Source: Hyphomicrobiales bacterium (GTDB taxonomy: Bacteria; Pseudomonadota; Alphaproteobacteria; Rhizobiales; Aestuariivirgaceae). From it: a stretch of 5,506 nt of DNA. The notes beneath the pieces were generated by a model. It did not search any database and was not told the DNA's origin. It saw nothing but the letters and a program-made list of their open reading frames with translations. Each line of letters opens with the position of its first letter. Position 1 is the stretch's first letter. The position numbers were made by a program, and so were the translations under genes. The stretch is taken from contig JAMOMM010000528.1 of the NCBI GenBank assembly GCA_027067085.1, positions 1 through 5,506 of the forward strand. Direction: 5' to 3'. Below, piece after piece: positions 1 through 4,749 of the stretch.

Positions 1-256
1 GATCATCAAAGAGCTGAATGAAAAAGAAGGTGTCTCGATGCTTTTGGCTGAGCAGAACACAAACGTGGCGCTTAAATATGCCAAGTATGGCTACATTTTA
101 GAAAATGGCCGTGTGGTGATGGATGGTGAAGGCAAAGAACTGCTTGAAAACGAAGACGTGAAAGAGTTTTATCTTGGCGTTGCTAAGGATGATAGCGAAG
201 AGCGCTCGTTTAGAAACGTGAAAGCCTATAAACGCCGCAAACGCTGGTTGGCTTAG
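1..256 (+). CDS. LivF-like branched-chain amino acid type ABC transporter ATPase (3' part only)
   Basis: This is the C-terminal 84 residues of an ABC ATPase, read in frame from base 2; the start, Walker A and Walker B lie outside the window. The visible part matches the end of the LivF subfamily: an 'LLAEQN' segment after the Walker B strand (the switch position is Gln, as usual in Liv ATPases), then 'YGYILENGRVV.DGEGKELL' and the closing 'FYLGV'. LivF pairs with LivG on the inner face of the membrane and powers uptake through LivH/LivM. After 'YLGV' comes a basic tail (SFRNVKAYKRRKRWLA). From memory, this tail is typical of LivF paralogues encoded beside acyl-CoA-ligase genes and a PaaK-like gene, rather than of the general leucine transporter. 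That fits the PaaK-like gene at 3401-4654. The substrate is unknown; an aromatic or fatty acid is possible. The family call is firm and the substrate is inference. Confidence 0.88.
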   Translation, partial: IIKELNEKEGVSMLLAEQNTNVALKYAKYGYILENGRVVMDGEGKELLENEDVKEFYLGVAKDDSEERSFRNVKAYKRRKRWLA

Positions 257-262
257 TTTGGC

Positions 263-350
263 TTTATTGGCTCACGCTAACGGCTGTCGCCGTGCGCTCC
301 GCAAGGGCGGCGCATTAGCGCCGAGGTGCGGTCGCACCTAGTTAGGAAGT
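263..350 (+). repeat. Triple-hairpin intergenic repeat, copy 1
   Basis: An 88-bp GC-rich unit that recurs almost unchanged at 369-457. It folds into three successive short stem-loops: ACGGC/GCCGT (280-284 with 289-293), CGGCGC/GCGCCG (308-313 with 318-323) and AGGTGCG/CGCACCT (324-330 with 333-339). No T-tract follows, so it is not an obvious intrinsic terminator, although it lies 7 bases after the livF stop and could act as a 3' mRNA structure. The head, GGCTCACGCTAACGG, is shared with the IS-interrupted copy further right. Confidence 0.9.
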
Positions 351-368
351 TTCGGTTTGGGTTTTAGT

Positions 369-457
369 TTTATTGGCTCACGCTAACGGCTGTCGCCGTA
401 TGCTCCGCAAGGGCGGCGCATTAGCGCCGAGGTGCGGTCGCACCTAGTTAGGGAAGT
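369..457 (+). repeat. Triple-hairpin intergenic repeat, copy 2 (tandem)
   Basis: Second direct copy, offset 106 bp from copy 1 and separated from it by an 18-bp spacer (351-368). It differs by two adjacent substitutions in CGTATGCTCC against CGTGCGCTCC (both inside the unit) and by one extra G near the end. All three stem-loops are preserved. The near-identity means recent duplication or homogenisation. Confidence 0.9.
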
Positions 458-479
458 ATGCGGTTGGATTGGCGTGGGT

Positions 480-602
480 GATTTGGAGGCGGCGCAGCCG
501 AACGACTAAACGCAAGGCGTTTCGGGGTTAATGCCTCGTCGTCATGTCTAAGACGTGCATTCGCATGGTGCGGAGCGTATGGCGATAGCCGTTTAGCGTG
601 AG
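480..602 (-). repeat. Third, diverged repeat unit in inverted orientation, interrupted by the IS
   Basis: Read on the minus strand from 602, the first 32 bases (571-602) match the head of copies 1 and 2: CTCACGCTAA, then ACGGCTATCGCCATACGCTCCG. The rest differs from those copies but is also rich in small palindromes, for example AAACGC-AAG-GCGTTT on the plus strand near 508-522. In copies 1 and 2 the head is preceded by TTTATTGG. Here that position is taken by the IS, whose right end abuts at 601-602. The bases before the head therefore lie on the far side of the IS, at 1774 onward. The outer limit near 480 is approximate. Confidence 0.7.
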
Positions 603-610
603 TATCCGTT
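596..610 (-). other. IS right junction with CT core (LD-core-RT)
   Basis: On the minus strand this reads AACGGATA-CT-CACGC. The first eight bases are the element's right end (left donor half), CT is the core, and CACGC is the beginning of the interrupted repeat (right target half). The 10-base left half recurs in the donor loop and the 7-base right half pairs with the target loop. Confidence 0.72.
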
Positions 611-614
611 ATGA

Positions 615-1562
615 TCAAGTTATATTTTCGGTCCATTTTCGTTGATCACGCAGTAAAGCATTTGCAATGATTATTAGCCGTCGCATAATAGCGGTTATGG
701 CTAACTTGGGTGGTTTTCCTGCAGCGATCATTTTTTGATAAACTATTTTAAGCTCTTTATTATGGTTGATGGCGACAAGCGCTGGCATGTACAACGCGTG
801 ACGTAAATTTGCCCGCCCCCCGCGAATATAGCTTTTACCTGACCATTTTCCTGATTGTCTCGTTATTGGCGCTAACCCTGCTAACGATGCAGTTTGCCTT
901 TTATCCATGCTGCCAAGTTCTGGCATTTCGGCCAGCATTGTTTTCGTAGCAATGGGCCCAATGCCAGGAATGGAACTGATGATTTGCGCTTTACCAAGCA
1001 AAGTATCGTCAGATTTAATTATTTTTTCGCAGGTCAAATCAATGGTTTTGATATCTTGTTTGATTTGCTGTAGACGCAGATCAACTTGTTGCTTTAAAAG
1101 TGATGATGTTAAACATTGCAATCGGTTTCGAGCCGCTGTTCTGTCTTTAATTAACGCCCTTCTGGCAACAACCAATTCGCTAAGTTCTTCAATAGATTGA
1201 GTTTTCCCGATCGTCTCAGAAGGTTGTAGCAATGCACCAAATCGCGCAAGCATCAAGGCATCAACCCGATCTGTTTTGACTAATTTGCCCGTTGCCTCTG
1301 CAAAACGGCGCGCCTGACGCGGGTTCACTTTGGCATAAACCAATTGCTGAGCATTCAAAAACTGCTCAAGCTTACGATGATAAGGCCCAGTTGCCTCAAA
1401 AACAACTCTATCAAAGTCAAAACGCAAAAGCCATTTGCCCAGTTCTTTATGTCCTTGGTTGTCATTGCTGAATTGGCAATATTCCCCATCTGGAAAAGTG
1501 GCAACATCTAAATGGGCTTTTGAAATATCAATACCAACATTTTGTGCTATTGTGTCAGTCAT
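615..1562 (-). CDS. IS110-family transposase/recombinase (DEDD)
   Basis: This 315-residue protein has the two IS110-family domains. The N-terminal RuvC-like DEDD domain covers about residues 7-150, with D12 in 'GIDISK', E56 in 'FEATGPYH', and D98 and D101 in 'KTDRVDALMLA'. The C-terminal Tnp20 domain covers about 195-280: a 'SIPGIGPIATKTMLAEM' helix-hairpin-helix, then 'RQSGKW...YIRGGRANLRHALY', where S237 is the candidate catalytic serine. In this family the DEDD site and a nucleophilic serine act together, guided by a bridge RNA that binds donor and target DNA. The ATG at 1560-1562 is preceded by AGGA with a 10-base gap. That ribosome site lies inside the 3' part of the predicted bridge RNA, so translation and RNA folding may compete. 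The stop codon is 12 bases from the element end. Length is close to the usual 310-340 residues and the frame is undamaged. Confidence 0.95.
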   Translation of the reverse strand: MTDTIAQNVGIDISKAHLDVATFPDGEYCQFSNDNQGHKELGKWLLRFDFDRVVFEATGPYHRKLEQFLNAQQLVYAKVNPRQARRFAEATGKLVKTDRVDALMLARFGALLQPSETIGKTQSIEELSELVVARRALIKDRTAARNRLQCLTSSLLKQQVDLRLQQIKQDIKTIDLTCEKIIKSDDTLLGKAQIISSIPGIGPIATKTMLAEMPELGSMDKRQTASLAGLAPITRQSGKWSGKSYIRGGRANLRHALYMPALVAINHNKELKIVYQKMIAAGKPPKLAITAIMRRLIIIANALLRDQRKWTENIT

Positions 1563-1563
1563 C

Positions 1564-1631
1564 TTTTATGTGTCCTATGCTTGTCATTCGAGTCTTAAAA
1601 ACTCGAGTATCCGTTCAGGCCTCACAGAAAA
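1564..1631 (-). other. Donor-binding loop of the predicted bridge RNA
   Basis: The proximal stem is TTTTCTGTG (1631-1623) with CACATAAAA (1572-1564), 8 of 9 pairs. The distal hairpin is CGAGT/ACTCG (1605-1601 with 1593-1589). The left donor guide AACGGATACT (1615-1606) is identical over 10 bases to the right end of the element plus core (610-601). The right donor guide GACAAG (1585-1580) is complementary to core plus left end, CTTGTC (1773-1768). Two of the four guides thus specify the circular donor junction and include the same CT core as the target guides. Confidence 0.72.
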
Positions 1632-1636
1632 GAAAA

Positions 1637-1692
1637 GGGTGATCACACTCACGCACGGTTCTATCAAAACCAGCGGAAAATCGATCCGTCCC
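1637..1692 (-). other. Target-binding loop of the predicted bridge RNA
   Basis: A proximal stem can form from GGG (1692-1690) with CCC (1639-1637) and GATC (1686-1683) with GATC (1644-1641). A distal hairpin, GGTT/AACC (1671-1668 with 1660-1657), caps the loop. On the 5' side, TCCGCT (1677-1672) is identical to the left flank plus core (1777-1772). On the 3' side, GCGTGAG (1654-1648) is the exact complement of the core plus right flank CTCACGC (minus strand, 602-596). These are the left and right target guides expected in an IS110 bridge RNA: 6 and 7 bases, both including the CT core. Confidence 0.7.
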
Positions 1693-1767
1693 TTCTCACC
1701 GGGCTATCAAGGCAAAAAAACGATAGCCCGGTAAGTTATCTTTGCATGATAACCTGACAAAGCATAA

Positions 1768-1777
1768 GACAAGCGGA
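1768..1777 (-). other. IS left junction with CT core (LT-core-RD)
   Basis: On the minus strand this reads TCCG-CT-TGTC. TCCG is host DNA (left target half), CT the core, and TGTC the first bases of the element (right donor half). Removing the element and one core rejoins TCCG-CT-CACGC, the predicted empty site downstream of hemH. Confidence 0.68.
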
Positions 1778-1814
1778 TACTAAAACCTTGTCCGTATTCC
1801 TGCCCACTTTTCTC

Positions 1815-2831
1815 TTACAACCAACCTTGCAATTCGCGGGTTACGATTTTTTCTAACATATCAATCGAAATATCACTGGCATTCAAACATGGAGCGACGG
1901 TGAAGTTTTGGCCGCCAGCTTGTTTGAACTCATCGGCGACACCGATGGATAATTCTTCTAGCGTTTCAACGCAATCTGAAATGAAGGCAGGGGAAATCAG
2001 CATGATGTTCTTAGTGCCAGACTTGGCGGCATCCACCACCGTTTGATCGGTGTAAGGCTTTAACCATTCCTCGCGGCCAACGCGTGATTGGAATGTGGTT
2101 TGCACCATTGTTTTATCAATGCCCATTTGTTTGATAAGCGCGTGGCTGGTGGCAAGGCAATGGTCATAATACGGATCGCCCTTTTCACAATAGCTTTTAG
2201 GTAGTCCATGATAAGAGATAAAGATTTTTTGAGGGGCCCAATCCAATCCATCCATAAAGTCACGGGTGCGTTTTGCTAGTGCTTTTATATAAATAGGGTC
2301 ATCATAAAACGGTGGTACAAACCGCAGTGTTGGTTGCCAGCGCATAGTTTTCATCGCATCGGCAACCTTATCAACCACGCTAGCCGTTGTGGTTGCGGAG
2401 TATTGTGGATAGAGCGGAAAAATTAAGACTTTATCGCAGCCGTTTTCTTTGAGGCGTTTTAAACCTTGCTCAATTGCTGGGTGGCCATAACGCATCACCC
2501 AATCAACAACGACGGTTTTGTTATTAAGGCTTTCGCTAAGTTTATCACTTTGGGCGCGGCTGAAAGTTTTTAAGGGGCTTTCATTTCTTTCCTTATTCCA
2601 AATTTGCGCATAGGCATGACCAGACCGTTTGGGGCGGATAGATAAAATGATGCCATTAAGGATGACCCACCATAAAGCGCGGTTGGTTTCAATAACCCTT
2701 GGGTCTGATAAAAACTCTTTTAGGTAGGCGCGCATTGGCCAATAATCTGTCGCCTCTGGAGTGCCGAGGTTTATGAGCAAAATGCCGATTTTTGAATCGG
2801 GAGTGTTTTGTGTGAGGGAGCTGTTTGTCAT
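1815..2831 (-). CDS. hemH: Ferrochelatase
   Basis: Ferrochelatase inserts Fe2+ into protoporphyrin IX, the last step of protoheme synthesis, in the cytoplasm or at the inner membrane. The family signature is clear: 'GILLINLGTPEATDYWPMRAYLKEFLSD' begins at about residue 16, then 'IWNKERNESPLKTFSRAQ', 'PLYPQYSATTTASV', the catalytic-His motif 'ISYHGLPKSY' (H208) and 'SDCVETLEEL' with the conserved Glu (E289). The ending 'RRELQGWL'-like (TRELQGWL) is also typical. From the ATG at 2831 the protein is 338 residues, close to the usual 320-350. The frame stays open to a TTG at 2975, but that extension has no family similarity and would run across the CtrA box. An ATG at 2861 (348 residues) is the main alternative; neither ATG has a clear Shine-Dalgarno. 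It is divergent from the small gene at 3041 and its 3' flank carries the IS. The product call is certain and the start is less so. Confidence 0.95.
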   Translation of the reverse strand: MTNSSLTQNTPDSKIGILLINLGTPEATDYWPMRAYLKEFLSDPRVIETNRALWWVILNGIILSIRPKRSGHAYAQIWNKERNESPLKTFSRAQSDKLSESLNNKTVVVDWVMRYGHPAIEQGLKRLKENGCDKVLIFPLYPQYSATTTASVVDKVADAMKTMRWQPTLRFVPPFYDDPIYIKALAKRTRDFMDGLDWAPQKIFISYHGLPKSYCEKGDPYYDHCLATSHALIKQMGIDKTMVQTTFQSRVGREEWLKPYTDQTVVDAAKSGTKNIMLISPAFISDCVETLEELSIGVADEFKQAGGQNFTVAPCLNASDISIDMLEKIVTRELQGWL

Positions 2832-2929
2832 TGGATCGAACCGTGTAATAAATTTTGCCATCAATAGACTAATCAAGACGTGATTGGAATATGACAGATT
2901 AACATTTTGGCTTTGAGGAGCTAGTTTCG

Positions 2930-2944
2930 TTAACTTTTTGTTAA
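2930..2944. promoter_or_regulatory. Predicted CtrA-binding box (TTAA-N7-TTAA)
   Basis: TTAAC-TTTTT-GTTAA is an exact match to the full CtrA site (TTAA, seven bases, TTAA), and is palindromic as well. It lies in the intergenic region between hemH (start 2831 or 2861) and the divergent small gene (start 3041), about 100 bases from either start, so it could act on one or both. CtrA is the cell-cycle and motility response regulator of Alphaproteobacteria. The match is seen; binding is inference. Confidence 0.5.
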
Positions 2945-3040
2945 TGAACAGTTGATGAATATGACGTAACGGCAATGTTCATGTTCAGTTTTGTATGGTG
3001 GTTTTATCGTAACTTACATATAGACAGAAGGAATACTAAA

Positions 3041-3343
3041 ATGGGTAAAGTGACACAAATTGCATCAGCAACGATGTTGGCAGCCTTTGCTGCTTTGGTA
3101 ATGACCAGTTCAACGCAAGCGGCAAGCGGTGGAAAAACTGTTTGCATCAAACCTCATAAGAAGTTTTTGAAAACCCAATGTAGTTTTGATGAACGTCGCC
3201 GTCATTATTATACGCAACGACTTTTGCGCCAAAACCCTAATGTCAATTTCCGTAGCCGTGTTATCGTAACGAATGGTGGCCCCAGTGCTAACGGTTTATC
3301 AGGCTTTGGTGGACGTGGCGGATCACGTGGTGGTAAACCTTAA
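3041..3343 (+). CDS. Small secreted basic protein, function unknown
   Basis: A 100-residue protein that I do not recognise. The ATG at 3041 is chosen because AGAAGGA (3026-3032) sits 8 bases upstream, and because the product then begins with a clean signal peptide: a short basic start (MGK), a hydrophobic stretch (about residues 8-22) and a likely cut after 'STQA' (residue 27). The mature part of about 73 residues is strongly basic. It has two Cys (C35, C47) that could form a disulfide in the periplasm, an Arg/Tyr-rich middle ('DERRRHYYTQRLLRQ'), and a Gly/Arg tail (GFGGRGGSRGGKP). An in-frame ATG at 2975 would add 22 residues but lacks a ribosome site and spoils the signal peptide. It is a single-gene unit: divergent from hemH, with its own terminator at 3378. 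Location in the periplasm or outside is inferred; no function is proposed. Confidence 0.8.
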   Translation: MGKVTQIASATMLAAFAALVMTSSTQAASGGKTVCIKPHKKFLKTQCSFDERRRHYYTQRLLRQNPNVNFRSRVIVTNGGPSANGLSGFGGRGGSRGGKP

Positions 3344-3377
3344 CCCCTTTGCGATTGATTTTTCATAATTAAACAGG

Positions 3378-3402
3378 AGCACCGCAAATTGCGGTGCTTT
3401 TT
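3378..3402 (+). terminator. Intrinsic terminator of the small secreted-protein gene
   Basis: AGCACCGC/GCGGTGCT is a perfect 8-bp stem (3378-3385 with 3391-3398) with a 5-base loop AAATT, followed by a run of five T (3398-3402). It starts 35 bases after the stop at 3343. Its T-run overlaps the stop codon (3401-3403) of the convergent PaaK-like gene. On the minus strand the hairpin has no following T-run, so it is mainly a plus-strand terminator. Confidence 0.9.
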
Positions 3403-4654
3403 ATGCCTCATAATCTCTTTCATCACTAATAATAACGCCGTCATTTGGTAAACTATTAGGCGCGCAAAATTCAACATCACCACGCACTTTGCATTGGGTT
3501 TGTAGTGTTTGTGCAATCGCCTTTTGTAGATCATTGCTTTGAGATTCGCATTCTACTTTTAAAGTCATTTTATCTTTTGAACCATCGCGTTCCACAACAA
3601 GGCGTATTCGTCCAAGCTGGCTATGTTGCTTTGCTATGTTGTTGATTTGTGACGGGTGAATGAACATCCCTTTGACTTTTGCGGTTTGGTCCGCGCGTCC
3701 CATCCAGCCTTTTAAGCGTTGGTTGGTGCGCCCGCAGGGGGATTGTCCTTCCATAAGTGCTGACAAATCACCAGTTGCAAGACGTATCATCGGGTAGCCT
3801 GCAGAAAAAGCTGTGACGACAAGTTCGCCAACTTCACCAATCGCCACTGGTTCGCCCGTACCAGGTTTTACAATTTCTACAATGATGTCTTCATTAACAA
3901 CCATGCCTTGAGTAATTTCGCCGCCTTCAGTTTGGCTTTCGTAAGCAATGACACCGACATCGGCTGTTGCATAGCACTGCATGACTTGTACGCCGCGCTC
4001 GGCATATTCTTGTCGCATGGATGGAAACAGAGCGCCGCCCGACACGAGTGCTTTTGTGATTGATGAAGCATCGCGGCCAAGGTCTTGGGCTTTATCAAGC
4101 AAGATTTTAAGAAAATCTGGAGTGCCAGTGTAACCTGTTGGTTTTAATTGCTCGATTGCGTCCAATTGTAATTCGGTGTTGCCAGTGCCAGCGGGGATTA
4201 CTGAACAGCCCATTGCGCGAGCACCATAATCCAGAATAAACCCGCCAGGTGTTAGGTGATATGAAAATGTATTGTGCAGCAAATCACCTTTTCTAAATCC
4301 AGCAGCATAAAGTGCCCTTGAACCACGCCAAGGGTCGGCATCTGGTCCTTGAGGTTCAAAAATTGGGCCAGGAGACATAAATACGCGGCCAAAGGTTTCG
4401 TTGCTGCCCACGCCAAAGCCAGCAAGGGGAGGGTTGTCGGCTTGCATTTGCTTTAAGTCGGATTTTCGCAAAACAGGTAAGTCTGCCAAGGCAGCTCGAT
4501 CTGTGACTAAATCAGGGTCTAACCCGTTGAGGAACGTTGCCCAACCTGTTGAGTTTTTAATTGTGGCGGAGAGGCGGGCTGGCAACTTTTCAAACAAGTC
4601 GGCTTCGCGTTCGTTTGGTAAACGGGTTTCTGTATTGTCGAAATAAATACTCAT
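3401..4654 (-). CDS. PaaK-like adenylate-forming enzyme (phenylacetate-CoA ligase family protein)
   Basis: A 417-residue protein of the ANL superfamily, nearest to phenylacetate-CoA ligase (PaaK, about 430 residues). PaaK enzymes join a carboxylate to CoA by way of an acyl-adenylate. Visible motifs: 'GYTGTPDFL' (174-182), 'SGGALF' (205-210), 'CYATADVGVIAYE' (227-239, the adenine-site motif), 'GEVGELVVT' (273-281), 'YPMIRLATGD' (287-296, ribose-binding Asp) and 'GWMGRADQTAKVKGMFI' (316-332). The Ser/Thr/Gly-rich phosphate loop of true PaaK is replaced by 'SPGPIFEP' (94-101), and the end is short ('GVIISDERDYEA'). Both traits appear, from memory, in a subfamily encoded beside Liv-type ABC genes. 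The ATG at 4654 has GAGGTGG (4665-4671) 10 bases upstream. It is divergent from the kinase-like gene at 4750 and convergent with the small gene. The substrate is unknown; strict phenylacetate activity should not be assumed. Confidence 0.88.
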   Translation of the reverse strand: MSIYFDNTETRLPNEREADLFEKLPARLSATIKNSTGWATFLNGLDPDLVTDRAALADLPVLRKSDLKQMQADNPPLAGFGVGSNETFGRVFMSPGPIFEPQGPDADPWRGSRALYAAGFRKGDLLHNTFSYHLTPGGFILDYGARAMGCSVIPAGTGNTELQLDAIEQLKPTGYTGTPDFLKILLDKAQDLGRDASSITKALVSGGALFPSMRQEYAERGVQVMQCYATADVGVIAYESQTEGGEITQGMVVNEDIIVEIVKPGTGEPVAIGEVGELVVTAFSAGYPMIRLATGDLSALMEGQSPCGRTNQRLKGWMGRADQTAKVKGMFIHPSQINNIAKQHSQLGRIRLVVERDGSKDKMTLKVECESQSNDLQKAIAQTLQTQCKVRGDVEFCAPNSLPNDGVIISDERDYEA

Positions 4655-4749
4655 GTGATCTTAACCACCTCTGCAATGAACCTTTGGGTGTTAACAGTAC
4701 ACAAAACCAATCGCATTATATTGCACGCATAGGAAAGGCTTGTGTATTT

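Larger units (their letters stand above)
1563..1771 (-). ncRNA. Predicted bridge RNA region of the IS110 element
   Basis: The non-coding left end, read 5' to 3' on the minus strand, shows in order: a 6-bp hairpin (1753-1748 with 1740-1735); a perfect 11-bp hairpin, ACCGGGCTATC with GATAGCCCGGT (1732-1722 with 1708-1698); a target-binding loop (about 1692-1637); and a donor-binding loop (about 1631-1564) that ends at the transposase ATG. The order and size fit the known IS621 bridge RNA (about 177 nt, in the left end, same strand as the recombinase). The exact 5' and 3' ends are not visible. The base-pairing is seen directly; expression and function are inferred from the family. Confidence 0.75.
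601..1773 (-). mobile_element. IS110-family insertion sequence (IS110 group, left-end bridge RNA)
   Basis: One transposase gene, a long non-coding left end upstream of it (1563-1771) and a very short right end (603-614): the layout of the IS110 group rather than IS1111. The ends are inferred from guide matches in the left-end RNA. They put the element at 603-1771 (1,169 bp), with a CT core (minus strand) on each side at 601-602 and 1772-1773. The transposase frame is intact with all four acidic catalytic residues, so the copy may be active. It lies between the hemH stop and the third repeat and splits the head of that repeat. Another possible reading of the ends is an 8-bp inverted pair, AGTATCCG at 601-608 and CGGATACT at 1774-1781; I consider it less likely because it does not explain the guide matches. 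Confidence 0.88.

Noticed and set aside
263..340. Repeat copy 1 as an intrinsic terminator of livF
   Set aside because: The stems are good but no T-run follows any of them; a 3' stabilising role is possible but not shown.
263..457. Possible CRISPR array
   Set aside because: Only two units, each 88 bp with internal hairpins and one 18-bp spacer; this is a tandem intergenic repeat.
448..636. 62-residue minus-strand frame over the third repeat and IS end
   Set aside because: It consists of repeat DNA and crosses the IS boundary; no ribosome site and no protein-like character.
907..1200. 97-residue plus-strand frame inside the transposase gene
   Set aside because: Antisense shadow of the well-supported transposase; Cys/Ser-rich composition typical of such shadows.
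1435..1734. 99-residue plus-strand frame over the transposase 5' end and left end
   Set aside because: Antisense to the transposase and to the predicted bridge RNA; no ribosome site.
2832..2975. N-terminal extension of hemH to a TTG codon
   Set aside because: No similarity to ferrochelatase before the ATG at 2831, no ribosome site, and it would run through the CtrA box.
4655..4749. Possible further CtrA sites (TTAAC at 4661 and 4691) between the divergent genes
   Set aside because: Neither has a second TTAA seven bases away, so they are half-sites of no weight.
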